Shown piece by piece: positions 20,766 through 30,369 of a DNA stretch of 64,000 bases (the stretch's first letter is position 1; each line of letters begins with the position of its first letter). Source of the stretch: Brachybacterium avium (GTDB lineage Bacteria > Actinomycetota > Actinomycetes > Actinomycetales > Dermabacteraceae). The position numbers and the translations under genes are program-made. The stretch is from assembly GCF_002216795.1 (NCBI RefSeq), contig NZ_CP022316.1, positions 3,191,205 to 3,255,204 of the forward strand, read 5' to 3'. The notes under the pieces were generated by a model, which did no database searches, was not told where the DNA came from, and worked only from the letters and a program-made list of their open reading frames with translations.

Positions 20766-21362
20766 ATGGTGCCCATGAGCTCCACCCCCGATCCCGCCGC
20801 GCAGACCGTCCCGGGCATGGTTCCGGAGGCGGCACCGGCCGCGACGGCGCCCGACCCGGCGCTGTCCGATGCTCCCGATGGTCTGCTCGGAGCGAGCGCG
20901 CTGCGCCCGGTCTCGACCTCGCTGATCCCTGCCCGCTACGTCGCAGGCATCATCGGCTATGTGATCTGGGTGCTGATGATCGCCGGTCTGATCACGGCGG
21001 CGGCGCTGTCCGGGATGTGGTGGATCGCCGCGCTGGGGCTCCTGCCGCTGCTGATCCTGCTCCAGAGCCTGCTGCTGACCCCGCGCCGGGTACGCGCCAT
21101 CGGCTACCTGGACGCCGAGGAGGATCTCACCATCGCCAGCGGCATCATGTTCCGTTCCGTGCACACCATCCCGTACGGACGGGTGCAGTCGGTGAAGATC
21201 GACGAGGGCCCCGTGGATCGCCGCTACGGCCTCGCGAAGCTGACGGTGAGCACGGCCAACGGGGCGTCGACCGTCGTCCTGCCGGGACTGCCGAAGGCGG
21301 AGGCCGAGCGGTTGCGGGCCCTGCTGACCGCCCGCGGCATCGAGACCATGGCAGCGCTGTGA
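20766..21362 (+). CDS. PH (bPH2) domain membrane protein, YdbS-like
   Basis: A 198-residue protein with a proline/alanine-rich N-terminus, two membrane segments (about 58-100), and a C-terminal bacterial PH-like domain of the former DUF304 type. The domain has the RVQSVKIDEGPVDRRYGLAKL signature, where a short helix-strand follows the paired membrane helices. GGAGGTG at 20754-20760 sets the ATG at 20766. Together with the next gene it forms a YdbS/YdbT-like pair; in Bacillus such a pair affects resistance to certain antimicrobial peptides (family knowledge, not shown here). Confidence 0.86.
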   Translation: MVPMSSTPDPAAQTVPGMVPEAAPAATAPDPALSDAPDGLLGASALRPVSTSLIPARYVAGIIGYVIWVLMIAGLITAAALSGMWWIAALGLLPLLILLQSLLLTPRRVRAIGYLDAEEDLTIASGIMFRSVHTIPYGRVQSVKIDEGPVDRRYGLAKLTVSTANGASTVVLPGLPKAEAERLRALLTARGIETMAAL

Positions 21363-22987
21363 GCACCCCTGACCACGGGCCCGTCGAGCCCGGCCCCCCG
21401 TCCGCTCCGGTTCCCGCCGTCGAGCCCGGGGCGACGGCCGCGCGCCGCCGCACCCACCCCATCACCCCGCTGGTCACCGGCTGGAAGATCGTGGTGGGCG
21501 TCATCGCCGTGCTCACTGCGCAGAACATCGCCCGACTGGCCGAGGACTTCACCGTGACCCGCGCCCTGATCGGGCTGGCCATGCTGGTGCTGGTCGTGGT
21601 GATCGCCATCGTCCTGTCGGGGTTCAGCTGGTGGTTCACCACCTACGCGGTCGACGAGGCCGGGGTCTCCCTGCACCGCGGCATGATCAGCCGGTCACGG
21701 GAGTACGCCCCCCGTGCCCGCATCGAGTCGGTCTCGGTCGAGCGGCCGCTGCTGGCCCGTCTGCTGGGGCTGGCGAAGGTGCGGGTCGAGGTCGCCGGCG
21801 GCGGGGATTCCTACCTCGACATCGAATACATCCGCTCCGCGGATGCCGAGCAGCTCCGTCGCGGCATCCTCGACGTCGCGGCGGTCGATGCCCCGGCCGG
21901 CCCGGCACCCGAGGCGGAGGGCGGCGCGGAGGCCGCTTCGGCCGCTGCCTCGACGGCGGGGCAGCGGTGGGATCAGGCCGAGGCCCCGGGGCCGGTCGGC
22001 CGGCAGACGGGCGCGCAGGGACCGGCCGGACGCTCGCTGGAGGAGATCCTGCACGACGACGTCGCCGAGGGCGAGCTGATCGCGCAGATCCCGACCCGGC
22101 GCCTGATCCACTCCCTGCTGCGCGACCCGGGATTCCTCCTCAGCATCGTCGTGGGCGTCCTCGGGGTGCTCGCGGCGCTCGCCCTGGTGATCTGGCAGGA
22201 CGGGGTGTCCTTCGCGATCCTCGTGGCCCTGCTGCCCACCGCGATCGCGATCCCCAAGTACGTCTTCGGCCGCATCGAATCCGGGTGGGGCTTCGTCTCC
22301 CGCATCACCGAGCGCGGGCTGCGGATGCGGCGCGGGCTGGCCAACACCCGCACCGACAACATCGCCGCGGGGCGCATCCAGCGCTTCGAGCTGCGACGCC
22401 CGCTGCTGTGGCGCAGCCCCGGCTGGACCGCGGTGACCGTCACCGTCGCCGGCATCGAGGACAGCGAGGAGAACGGGGCCGCGCACGTGCTGCCGGTCGG
22501 TGAGCGCGAGGAGCTGCGGGCGACGCTCGGCCACCTGGCCGCACCGCTGGGCACCCCGGATGACCTGGGGACGATCGAGCACCTGCTCTCCGCCCCGGCA
22601 CGGGAGATCGACGGGCTGCGCACCCCGGTCCGCGCCTTCTGGATCTCCCGACGGACCCGCGTGGCGGTGCTCCTGCCGGGAGCGCTGGTCCAGCGCAGCG
22701 GAGTCCTCGCCCGACATCTGGAGATCATCCCCCGGGAACGGATCCAGGGGCTCACCGTCCAGGACGGCCCTTTCGCCCGGAAGCTGGGGGTCCTGGATCT
22801 GCGAGCCGGCGTCGCCGGCGAGACCATGCTGCTGTCGGACCTGCCCCGCCGTGACGTCCTCGCCCTCCACGCAGTGCTCGCCCGCGACGCCGCCACGCTC
22901 CGCCGCTATCGGGACCGGGCGCACTGGCCGCAGCCCGCCCTGTCGCTCGTCGGCGCTGGGGCGGGACCGGCCGGGGGAGTGCAGTGA
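21359..22987 (+). CDS. Large PH (bPH2) domain membrane protein, YdbT-like
   Basis: The 542-residue protein has at least two bPH2 modules recognisable by the RARIESVSVERPLLARLLGLAKV and ERIQGLTVQDGPFARKLGVL signatures, and a third, weaker one (IQRFELRRPLLWRSPGW). Each is preceded by hydrophobic membrane pairs (about 40-90, 255-300). An acidic/alanine-rich linker (about 185-235) separates the first module. The GTG at 21359 overlaps the smaller PH gene's stop by 4 nt. It probably assembles with that protein in the membrane; the biochemical role is unknown. Confidence 0.86.
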   Translation: MSTPDHGPVEPGPPSAPVPAVEPGATAARRRTHPITPLVTGWKIVVGVIAVLTAQNIARLAEDFTVTRALIGLAMLVLVVVIAIVLSGFSWWFTTYAVDEAGVSLHRGMISRSREYAPRARIESVSVERPLLARLLGLAKVRVEVAGGGDSYLDIEYIRSADAEQLRRGILDVAAVDAPAGPAPEAEGGAEAASAAASTAGQRWDQAEAPGPVGRQTGAQGPAGRSLEEILHDDVAEGELIAQIPTRRLIHSLLRDPGFLLSIVVGVLGVLAALALVIWQDGVSFAILVALLPTAIAIPKYVFGRIESGWGFVSRITERGLRMRRGLANTRTDNIAAGRIQRFELRRPLLWRSPGWTAVTVTVAGIEDSEENGAAHVLPVGEREELRATLGHLAAPLGTPDDLGTIEHLLSAPAREIDGLRTPVRAFWISRRTRVAVLLPGALVQRSGVLARHLEIIPRERIQGLTVQDGPFARKLGVLDLRAGVAGETMLLSDLPRRDVLALHAVLARDAATLRRYRDRAHWPQPALSLVGAGAGPAGGVQ

Positions 22988-23889
22988 CCCCGCCGCGCCT
23001 GGGCATCGGCGTGATCGGTGCGGGCCGGGTGGGTGCCGTGCTCGGCGCCGCACTGCGCGCCGAGGGCCACGCGATCACCGGCGCCTACGCCGTCTCCGAC
23101 GCCTCCCGGGACCGTGCCGCCGCGCTGCTGCCCGGTGTGCCGCTGCTGGGCGTGGCGGAGCTGGTCGAACGCAGCGAGATGCTGCTGCTGGCCGTGCCCG
23201 ATGATCAGCTGGCACCATTGGCCGCCGGCATCGCGGCCACCGGCATGGCTCCCGGCGGGCAGCTGGTCGTGCACACCTCCGGGCGCTACGGCACCGAAGT
23301 GCTGGCGCCGCTCGCCCGCCAAGGCAGCGCGACCCTCGCCCTGCATCCCGCGATGACCTTCACCGGCACCCGGTCCGACCTCGCTCGCCTGATCGGCTGC
23401 CCGATGGGGATCACCGCCCCGCCCGATCTGCTGCCCATCGCCGCCGCCCTCGCAGTGGAGCTGGGCGGGGAGGCCGTGGTGATCGCTGAAGGCGACCGTC
23501 CTCTGTACCACGCGGGCCTCGCGCACGCCGCCAACCACCTGGTGGTGCTGGTGGACCAGGCCCGGGAGGCCCTGTCCCGGCTCGGGATCGAGGATCCCGG
23601 CAGCTATCTCCGCCCGCTGCTGGAGGCGGCGCTGGACGAATCCCTCCGCCACGGGGCGAAGGCGCTGACCGGGCCCGTCGTGCGGGGGGACGCCGGCACC
23701 GTCCAGTCCCACCTGGACGCGCTGGCGGACCTCGACGCCACCGGAACACCGGGAGAGCACGGGGATGTCGCGGACACCTACCGCGTGCTGGCGCTGGCGG
23801 CGCTGACGCGTGCGAGACTCCCGGAGGACACCCGGGCGAGAATCCGGGTGCTGCTGGAGGACCAGCCGCCCAGGGAGGACGAGGCATGA
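22984..23889 (+). CDS. Rossmann-fold DUF2520 protein
   Basis: The 301-residue protein begins with a NAD(P)-binding Rossmann motif [18 protein letters not shown]-terminal helical DUF2520 domain (about 130-290) has the [20 protein letters not shown] stretch. The architecture resembles pyrroline-5-carboxylate and ketopantoate reductases. Because it lies directly before panC, a pantothenate-related reductase role is a reasonable inference but unproven. The GTG start overlaps the upstream PH gene (GTGA), and its 3' end overlaps panC by 4 nt. Confidence 0.86.
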   Translation: MTPPRLGIGVIGAGRVGAVLGAALRAEGHAITGAYAVSDASRDRAAALLPGVPLLGVAELVERSEMLLLAVPDDQLAPLAAGIAATGMAPGGQLVVHTSGRYGTEVLAPLARQGSATLALHPAMTFTGTRSDLARLIGCPMGITAPPDLLPIAAALAVELGGEAVVIAEGDRPLYHAGLAHAANHLVVLVDQAREALSRLGIEDPGSYLRPLLEAALDESLRHGAKALTGPVVRGDAGTVQSHLDALADLDATGTPGEHGDVADTYRVLALAALTRARLPEDTRARIRVLLEDQPPREDEA

Positions 23890-24760
23890 GCCAGGACCCG
23901 CTGCGGGATCCCGTACGTCGCATCACCACCAGGCTGATCACTACCAAGGATGAGCTGCGGGAACGACGCGCGGCGATGGACGGCACCGTCGCCACGGTGC
24001 TCACCATGGGCGCGCTCCATGCCGGTCACCTGGCACTGGTCCGGCGCGCGCGGGAGCTGGCGGACCAGGTGATCCTCACCGACTTCGTCAACCCTCTCCA
24101 GTTCGGCCCCGGCGAGGACTACGAGGCGTACCCGCGCACTCTCGAGGAGGACCTGGATCTGGTCGACGGGCTGGTCGATGTGGTCTTCGCCCCGTCGGTC
24201 CAGGAGATGTACCCGGTGCTGCCCCGATGGTCTCGGTCACTGCCGGCACGGCAGGCACGATCCTCGAAGGTGCGGCCCGTCCCGGTCACTTCGACGGCGT
24301 GGTGACCGTAGTGGCCAAGCTGCTGCAACTGACCGCCCCGCACCTCAGTGTGTTCGGTCGCAAGGACGCCCAGCAGCTGGCGATCATCCAGCGCCTGGTC
24401 GGCGATCTCGACCTGCCGGTGCGGATCGAACCGGTCGAGATCCAGCGCGAGCCGACGGGACTGGCCCGCTCCAGCCGCAACGCCTATCTCAGCCCGGCGG
24501 GCAGGGAGCGGGCGCTCGCCCTGTCCCGGACGATCACCGCCGCCTGCGCCGCAGCGCCCTCGGTGGGCGCGATCCGCGCCGTGCTCACCGAGGCGCTCGA
24601 TCGCGCCGAGATCGAGTGGGACTACGCCCATGCGCTGGACCCGGCCACGCTCGAACCGATCGGGCCCGAGCATCGCGGGGAGATCCTGGTGGTGCTCGCG
24701 GGCACCGTCGAGGGCACCCGCCTGCTGGACGCCGCTGTGGCGGTCGCGACAGCACCCTGA
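23886..24760 (+). pseudogene. panC: Pantothenate synthetase PanC, interrupted by a one-base frameshift
   Basis: PanC joins pantoate and beta-alanine. The first frame has the [13 protein letters not shown] nucleotide motif and runs to APSVQEMYP. The second frame resumes at [10 protein letters not shown] and carries VFGRKDAQQL and SSRNAYLS, ending at 24760. The break is at the C4 run 24222-24225 (CTGCCCCGATGG); one added C gives a continuous 291-residue PanC of normal size. The start overlaps the DUF2520 gene by 4 nt. panD and coaX, often next to panC, are not in this cluster. The interruption is most likely a sequencing deletion. Confidence 0.9.
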
Positions 24761-24802
24761 TCCGACAGGCATTCTCAGCGGCACTGATGAGACAATCGCC
24801 CC

Positions 24803-26311
24803 ATGAGCGAGAATCTCCCTGCCCTCGACACGACGGACACCTCCGACCAGGTCGCGGTCCGCAGAGCGAAGCGGGAGCGGCTGCTGGCACGCGGCGAGGA
24901 GGCCTATCCCGTCTCGGTCCCGGTGACCGACACCATCTCCGAAGTGCGTGCGCAGTACGACCAGCTCGGGGCCGGTGAGGAGACGCAGGACGTCGTCGGC
25001 GTCGCCGGCCGCGTCGTCTTCCAGCGCAACAAGGGGAAGCTGGCCTTCATCACCCTCCAGGACGGGGCCGGGCAGCGCCTGCAGATCATGGCCTCGCAGG
25101 CGGTCATCGGCGAGGAGCGGCTGAGCGCGCTCAAGGCCGACGTCGACCTCGGCGACCATGTCTTCTTCCACGGCCGGGTGGGCGCCTCCCGCCGCGGTGA
25201 GCTGAGCATCTTCGCCGATACCTGGCAGATGGCGGCCAAGGCCGTGCGGCCGCTCCCGGTCCTCCATGCCGGTCTCTCGGAGGAGTCGCGGGTCCGACAC
25301 CGCTACGTCGACCTCATCGTGCGCCAGGAGGCCCGCGACACCGTGCGCCAGCGGGCCGAGGTCATGCACTCGCTGCGCACCTCCTTCCACGACCGGGGCT
25401 ACGTCGAGGTCGAGACGCCGATGCTGCAGGTGATCCCCTCCGGCGCCGCGGCCCGGCCGTTCGTCACCCACATGAACGCCTTCGACCTGGATCTCTATCT
25501 GAGGATCGCCCCGGAGCTGTTCCTGAAGCGGGCGGCCGTGGGCGGGCTCGAGAAGGTCTTCGAGATCAACCGCAACTTCCGCAATGAGGGCGCGGACTCC
25601 ACGCATTCCCCGGAGTTCGCGATGCTCGAGGCATATCAGGCGTACGGAGATTACGACACGATCGGCGATCTCACCCAGCGGCTCGTGCAGGAGGCGGCCG
25701 AGCATGCCACCGGATCTCAGGTCGTCACGCTGACCGATGGATCGGAGTACGACTTCTCGGGCGAATGGGCGCAGATCACGATCTACGGCTCCCTCTCGGA
25801 ATCCCTCGGCGAAGAGATCACCCCGGAGACCACGCCGGAACGGCTTCGCGAGATCGCGCGTTCCCTCGATCTTGATCTCGATCACCCCAAGTTCGGTCAC
25901 GGGAAGCTCGTCGAGGAGCTGTTCGAGAATCGCGTCGGCGATCATCTCTACGAGCCGACCTTCGTGCGCGATTTCCCGGTCGAGACGAGCCCGCTGGTGC
26001 GTGCGCATCGTTCGCAGCCCGGCGTGGTCGAGAAGTGGGATCTCTACGTGCGCGGGTTCGAGCTCGGCACCGGATATTCGGAGCTGGTGGACCCGGTGAT
26101 CCAGCGTGAGCGGTTCGCCCAGCAGGCACAGCTCGCCGCACAGGGTGACGACGAGGCGATGCGCCTGGACGAGGACTTCCTCGAGGCGATGGAGTACGCG
26201 CTGCCACCGACCGGCGGCATGGGCATGGGAGTGGACCGCCTTCTCATGGCATTGACCGGCCTGGGAATCCGCGAGACCATTCTGTTCCCGCTCGTGAAGC
26301 CGGAGGCCTGA
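24803..26311 (+). CDS. lysS: Lysine--tRNA ligase, class II
   Basis: The 502-residue synthetase has an N-terminal OB-fold anticodon-binding domain (about 55-160) and the class II catalytic core: motif 1 around [15 protein letters not shown], motif 2 [13 protein letters not shown], and motif 3 [14 protein letters not shown]. It charges tRNA-Lys. It lies 42 nt downstream of panC and is followed by a small membrane protein and lsr2, an arrangement common in Micrococcales. Confidence 0.95.
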   Translation: MSENLPALDTTDTSDQVAVRRAKRERLLARGEEAYPVSVPVTDTISEVRAQYDQLGAGEETQDVVGVAGRVVFQRNKGKLAFITLQDGAGQRLQIMASQAVIGEERLSALKADVDLGDHVFFHGRVGASRRGELSIFADTWQMAAKAVRPLPVLHAGLSEESRVRHRYVDLIVRQEARDTVRQRAEVMHSLRTSFHDRGYVEVETPMLQVIPSGAAARPFVTHMNAFDLDLYLRIAPELFLKRAAVGGLEKVFEINRNFRNEGADSTHSPEFAMLEAYQAYGDYDTIGDLTQRLVQEAAEHATGSQVVTLTDGSEYDFSGEWAQITIYGSLSESLGEEITPETTPERLREIARSLDLDLDHPKFGHGKLVEELFENRVGDHLYEPTFVRDFPVETSPLVRAHRSQPGVVEKWDLYVRGFELGTGYSELVDPVIQRERFAQQAQLAAQGDDEAMRLDEDFLEAMEYALPPTGGMGMGVDRLLMALTGLGIRETILFPLVKPEA

Positions 26312-26312
26312 G

Positions 26313-26495
26313 ATGGATTCCGGGTTCTGGTTCGAAGCGGGGGCACTGCTCCCTTCCCTCGGTGTGGGGCTGCTGTTCTGGTTCGTGATGCGTGCGGTGA
26401 TGCGCGCGGACCGACATGAACGAGACGTCGAACGCGAGGCGGAACGGGAATACCGCGAACTGCATGGCAACGATGAACAGAATCACTCCGCCTGA
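26313..26495 (+). CDS. Small single-span membrane protein between lysS and lsr2
   Basis: A 60-residue protein starting 1 nt after the lysS stop (TGAGATGG). It has one hydrophobic segment (about residues 9-28) followed by a strongly charged, glutamate/arginine-rich tail ending in an Asn/His-rich stretch. The tight coupling to lysS supports real translation. Small proteins of this sort occur in this position in related genomes, but I know of no function. Confidence 0.65.
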   Translation: MDSGFWFEAGALLPSLGVGLLFWFVMRAVMRADRHERDVEREAEREYRELHGNDEQNHSA

Positions 26496-26513
26496 GCGGA
26501 TATCGAAACCAGA

Positions 26514-26542
26514 TTGAAATCTAGGTGTTTTCGGCTGATACT
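26514..26542 (+). promoter_or_regulatory. Likely sigma-70-type promoter of lsr2
   Basis: TTGAAA at 26514-26519 and GATACT at 26537-26542 are separated by exactly 17 nt. They sit in one of the most AT-rich patches of the window, with about 60 nt of leader before the lsr2 ATG. The -35 matches five of six consensus bases. Confidence 0.62.
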
Positions 26543-26553
26543 GGGTGCGGATG

Positions 26554-26573
26554 GCGAACTCACCAGAGTTCGC
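26554..26573 (+). promoter_or_regulatory. Stem-loop in the lsr2 5' leader
   Basis: A perfect 8-bp stem (GCGAACTC at 26554-26561 with GAGTTCGC at 26566-26573) and a 4-nt ACCA loop lie a few bases after the predicted transcription start and about 37 nt before the lsr2 ATG. It could be an mRNA-stabilising or regulator-binding element; the palindrome could equally be an operator. Confidence 0.5.
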
Positions 26574-26609
26574 ACGACAAAAGCATCAGACCAGCAAGGG
26601 AGAACCCCT

Positions 26610-26939
26610 ATGGCACGGAAGACCTACGTGGAGCTCATCGACGATCTGACCGGTGACAAGGCTGACGAGACGGTGAACTTCGCCCTGGACGGAGTCGCCT
26701 ACGAGATCGACCTGACAGAGGCGAACGCCTCGAAGCTCCGTGAGGAGCTCGGCAGCTGGGTGGAGAAGGCGCGCCGGGTGGGTGGTCGTCGTTCTCGCGG
26801 GACCGCTCCCGCACGCACGAGCTCCAACGACTCCGCCAAGATCCGTGAGTGGGCTCGCGGAGCCGGCTACGAGGTCCCGGATCGTGGCCGCATCTCCGGG
26901 ACCATCCGCAAGGCGTACGAAGAGGCCCACGCGGAATGA
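26610..26939 (+). CDS. lsr2: Lsr2 nucleoid-associated protein
   Basis: Lsr2 is the actinobacterial H-NS analogue that bridges DNA and silences AT-rich, often foreign, genes. The 109-residue protein has the N-terminal dimerisation domain (residues 1-58, VELIDDLTGD start) and a C-terminal DNA-binding domain (about 70-109). The AT-hook-like RGR motif in PDRGRISG inserts into the minor groove. AAGGGAG precedes the ATG at 26610. The frame extends 96 nt upstream, but that part overlaps the promoter and is not family sequence. Confidence 0.95.
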   Translation: MARKTYVELIDDLTGDKADETVNFALDGVAYEIDLTEANASKLREELGSWVEKARRVGGRRSRGTAPARTSSNDSAKIREWARGAGYEVPDRGRISGTIRKAYEEAHAE

Positions 26940-26986
26940 TCTCGAGCGCCTCCGGCCGCGGCGCGGCGGGAGAGCGCATCGAGCAC

Positions 26987-27024
26987 AGCACAGGCCCGTC
27001 ACCGATCGGTGACGGGCCTGTGCT
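26987..27024. terminator. Strong palindromic terminator between lsr2 and the lut operon
   Basis: A perfect 17-bp stem (26987-27003 with 27008-27024) with a GATC loop lies between two convergent genes, lsr2 and the epimerase gene. It probably terminates both transcripts. Confidence 0.85.
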
Positions 27025-27050
27025 CATGCCGGGACGGGAACGGCCGCCGC

Positions 27051-28019
27051 TCACCAGCCCCGCAGGGTCCAGGACGCGGCATGCTCCGCGCCGGGGACCA
27101 GGCGCACCACATCTGTGCCGGTGCGGAAGGCATCGGGCGGGCAGGTCATCGGCTCCACGGCGAGCCCCAGCCGGTTGTTCTCCGGCTCCGGGCGATCACC
27201 GGTGTGAAGCTGCAGCCAGGGACATTCCGGACCAGCGCTCAGCTCCACCCCGGTGCCGCCCGGGGCGGAGACGGTCACCACCACCCGGTCCTGACCGTCA
27301 CGGCCGAGATCGGTGAAGGCGTGGTCGAGGAACAGCGGGCCGAGAGTCCGTGCGGCGCGGAAATCGAACTCGCTGCCGGGAGCGACCTCGGCAGTACCGG
27401 TGGGCAGCAGCCGGTCCTCGCTGACGAGGAGCACGGTCCCCGCGGTGACCTGGAGCGACCAGGTATCCAGCGGCTCCGTCCCGGCGACCAGGTACGGATG
27501 CGGGCACGTCCCGTAGGGAGCGTCCTGTGCGCCGAGGTTGCGCGCGGTCACGGTGGTGCTGAGACCCTCCTGCGGATCCAGCGCGTAGTGCACCGTCAGC
27601 AGCAGGTGGAAGGGATATCCCGTGGAGGGGAACAGCTCGGTGCGCAGAACCAGCTCGTCCTCCGAGAGGGCTGCCGGGGTGAAGGCCTGGAAGGAGACCA
27701 GGCCGTGCAGCGCGTTGCCTCGTTCGGGCTCGGTGAGCGCGGTGCGGATCTCCTGGCCGTCCCAGGTGTAGGTCCCGTCGCCGATCCGATTGGGCCACGG
27801 CGCGACGATCGCCCCGCGGTGGAACTGCATGGGGCCGGTCTCGGGGTTGCGCACCAGCAGATCGCGACCGCCGACGGTGAGGGACTCGAGGGTCGCCCCC
27901 ACCGAGGAGATCTCTGCCTGGTACGCGCCCGCGTCGAGGGTGAACAGCTCTCCGCGGTCACGGGCGGCGCCGCCGGCGGCGGGCAGCTCGAGGCCCATGG
28001 TGTCTGTGGCATGGTTCAT
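27051..28019 (-). CDS. Aldose 1-epimerase (mutarotase) family protein
   Basis: A 322-residue protein of the galactose-mutarotase-like beta-sandwich fold. Visible signatures are APWPNRIGDGTY (substrate loop), ERGNALHGL with the first active-site histidine, the second histidine in CPHPYLV, and the likely catalytic glutamate in VEPMTCPPDAF. It would interconvert sugar anomers. Its ATG overlaps the lutC stop by 4 nt, so it is co-translated with the lactate genes, an unusual partner for them. The sugar specificity cannot be read from the sequence. Confidence 0.88.
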   Translation of the reverse strand: MNHATDTMGLELPAAGGAARDRGELFTLDAGAYQAEISSVGATLESLTVGGRDLLVRNPETGPMQFHRGAIVAPWPNRIGDGTYTWDGQEIRTALTEPERGNALHGLVSFQAFTPAALSEDELVLRTELFPSTGYPFHLLLTVHYALDPQEGLSTTVTARNLGAQDAPYGTCPHPYLVAGTEPLDTWSLQVTAGTVLLVSEDRLLPTGTAEVAPGSEFDFRAARTLGPLFLDHAFTDLGRDGQDRVVVTVSAPGGTGVELSAGPECPWLQLHTGDRPEPENNRLGLAVEPMTCPPDAFRTGTDVVRLVPGAEHAASWTLRGW

Positions 28020-28813
28020 GAGGTCTTCTCCTGGGTGCGGGCCGGTGCGGCCGTCGATGAGGGATCCTGCGTGGCCTCCGGCACGGACGCCGCCGCTGTC
28101 GTGGGGGCCGGTTCCGGTTCCGGCTCGATGAGGACGACCTCGAGGCGTCGGGGACCATGCATGCCCTCGACCCGCTCGAACTCGATATTCCTGGTCGCAC
28201 TGGGTCCGGAGATCATGGTCCAGGCCGCAGCGGCGTCCTGGCCCATGCGCTCGATCGCCTTGGGGACGCCGAGCACCACCTGCTCGGACTCCACGACGAC
28301 CACGTGGCGGTCGGGCACCAGGCTGAGCGCACGGCGTCCGCCCCGATCATCGCTGCGCAGCACCAGTGTGCCGGTCAGAGCGATCGCCGTATGGCAGCCG
28401 GTGAGCACCGCATCGAACGCGTCGAGCTCATGCGAGGTGGTGGCCCCGTCGTCGACCACCAGCGAAGCGTCGAGCTGCGTGAGCCAGGCCGCGGGCAGAC
28501 CGGAGGGGACCACCGCGCTGCGCGCCCCGCCCAGTGCGGCGGCGATCGCCGCCGGGGCCGCGGCTGCAGTGGTGCGGTGGACCGTCGCCGCGCAGTCCTC
28601 GAGACGCTGGACCAGCACACCGCGCACCTTCGTGGGGGCGGTGCGGATCTCCTGCTTGTCGTCGGCCCGCTGGTAGGTGCGCGGCACATCGCCGGACTCG
28701 GTGACCTCATCGCGGCGCGGGACCGCGAGCGCTGCCCGCACCCGGGCGAGGATCTCCTCTTTCGCGGTCATCCCCGGGGTGCGTGCGGGGCGGGCGTCCG
28801 TCCACTCGCTCAT
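28016..28813 (-). CDS. lutC: Lactate utilization protein C (LUD domain)
   Basis: This 265-residue LUD-domain protein is the third component of the LutABC L-lactate oxidase complex. Seen: an N-terminal helix with AKEEILARVRAAL and the C-terminal nucleotide/cofactor-like LUD fold ending in GMHGPRRLEVVLIE. The ATG at 28813 overlaps the lutB stop (ATGA); the frame's longer upstream extension is a shadow of lutB. An alanine/proline-rich linker about residues 235-260 ends the protein. Confidence 0.9.
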   Translation of the reverse strand: MSEWTDARPARTPGMTAKEEILARVRAALAVPRRDEVTESGDVPRTYQRADDKQEIRTAPTKVRGVLVQRLEDCAATVHRTTAAAAPAAIAAALGGARSAVVPSGLPAAWLTQLDASLVVDDGATTSHELDAFDAVLTGCHTAIALTGTLVLRSDDRGGRRALSLVPDRHVVVVESEQVVLGVPKAIERMGQDAAAAWTMISGPSATRNIEFERVEGMHGPRRLEVVLIEPEPEPAPTTAAASVPEATQDPSSTAAPARTQEKTS

Positions 28814-30369
28814 GAGTGCTCCTCGTCCGTGGAGCCCGGATCGTGCGCCGGGCCCTGCGCGGCGCGGTCCTTCTCGTGCTGATCCCACCAGGAGCGGAAG
28901 GAAGCGCCGGGCTTGGGCAGATCGCGATGATCGGTCCAGCCCGTCAGCAAGGGCAGCAGCCCGGGCAGCTTGCCGATGTTCTTCCCGGGCAGCACCGAGC
29001 TGAGCGGACCGGCCGAGCGCACCGCGAGGTCGTAGGCGCGGGGCGAGGCCATCAGCGTGCTCGCGCCCCGCAGCGCCACATCCCAGGTGCCGTGGAAGTC
29101 ACCGCGGCTCTCCCGCCGCCGGTCGACATCCTCGGCCCGCAGATGCACGAGCACCTCGGGGATGTTGATCTTCACGGGGCACACGTCATAGCAGGCGCCG
29201 CACAGGCTCGAGGCGTACGGCAGCGTCGAGTTCGGATCATCGCTGCCGTGCATCCCCGTCATCTGCGGTGAGAGGATCGCGCCGATCGGACCGGGATAGG
29301 TGGAGCCATAGGCCTGACCGCCGGTGCGGTTGTAGACCGGGCAGACGTTCAGGCACGCCGAGCACTGGATGCAGTGCAGCGCGCTGCGCCCCTCCGGATC
29401 CTCGAGCACTGCGGAACGACCATTGTCCAGCAGCACGAGATGGAACTCCTCGGGGCCGTCTCCCTCATGGACCCCGGTGAACAGGGTCGTGCACGGGCTC
29501 ATCCGCTCTCCGGTGGAGGAGCGGGGGAGCAGCTGCAGGAACACCTCCAGGTCCTGGAAGCTCGGCACGAGCGCCTCGATGCCGACCACGGAGATGAGAG
29601 TTCTCGGCAGGGTCAGGCACATGCGGCCGTTGCCCTCCGACTCGACGACGACCATGGTGCCGGTGTCGGCCACCGCGAAGTCCGCCCCGGAGATCGCCAC
29701 CGAACCGGGCATCTCCAGGAACTTCTCCCGCAGGAACCGGCGGGCCGCCCCCGCCAGCTCCGCCGGCTCGTCGGTGATCGACGGATCCAGATCCGGCATG
29801 GCCGCCAGCAGGATCTCCCGGATCTCGGACCGGTTGCGGTGGATCGCAGGAAGCACGAGATGGGACGGTGCATCCCCGGCGAGCTGCACGATGAGCTCGG
29901 CGAGATCGGACTCGATCGCCCTGATACCGGCATGGGCGAGCACCTCGTTGAGCCCGATCTCCCGGGTCGCTGACGACTTGACCTTCAGCACCTCCTGGGC
30001 ACCGCGTTCGAGCGCCAGACGGGTGACGATCTCCCCGGCCTCTTCGGCATCGCGCGCCCAGTGCACCACTCCGCCGGCCGCGGTCACGGAGGTCTCGAGC
30101 TGCTCCAACAGCTCTGGAAGATGATCGGTGACCTGCCACTTCAACGCGCTGCCGGCATTGCGCAGCTTCTGCCAGTCGCGCACCTCGCGCACCGCCGAGG
30201 CGCGTTTGGACTGGATCGTCGAGGTGGCGTGACGAAGGTTCTCGCGCAATCTCCCGTCGCCGAGCTCCTCCCGCGCCGCCTCGGGGAAACTGCGCCCACC
30301 GCGCAGGTGCGAGCTCGGGGAAGCGTGCTGCGGACGAACGGTCGGGATCCCGAGATCCACTGAGCTCAC
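28810..30369 (-). CDS. lutB: Lactate utilization iron-sulfur protein B
   Basis: The 519-residue protein combines an N-terminal LUD domain (about 60-310) with a ferredoxin-like region bearing two 4Fe-4S motifs, CIQCSACLNVCPVYN and CGACYDVCPVKINIP. It passes electrons from lactate to the respiratory chain with LutA and LutC. The GTG at 30369 has GGGAGGAG a few bases upstream, and that site lies within the 56-bp tandem repeat. It is the second gene of the operon. Confidence 0.93.
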   Translation of the reverse strand: MSSVDLGIPTVRPQHASPSSHLRGGRSFPEAAREELGDGRLRENLRHATSTIQSKRASAVREVRDWQKLRNAGSALKWQVTDHLPELLEQLETSVTAAGGVVHWARDAEEAGEIVTRLALERGAQEVLKVKSSATREIGLNEVLAHAGIRAIESDLAELIVQLAGDAPSHLVLPAIHRNRSEIREILLAAMPDLDPSITDEPAELAGAARRFLREKFLEMPGSVAISGADFAVADTGTMVVVESEGNGRMCLTLPRTLISVVGIEALVPSFQDLEVFLQLLPRSSTGERMSPCTTLFTGVHEGDGPEEFHLVLLDNGRSAVLEDPEGRSALHCIQCSACLNVCPVYNRTGGQAYGSTYPGPIGAILSPQMTGMHGSDDPNSTLPYASSLCGACYDVCPVKINIPEVLVHLRAEDVDRRRESRGDFHGTWDVALRGASTLMASPRAYDLAVRSAGPLSSVLPGKNIGKLPGLLPLLTGWTDHRDLPKPGASFRSWWDQHEKDRAAQGPAHDPGSTDEEHS

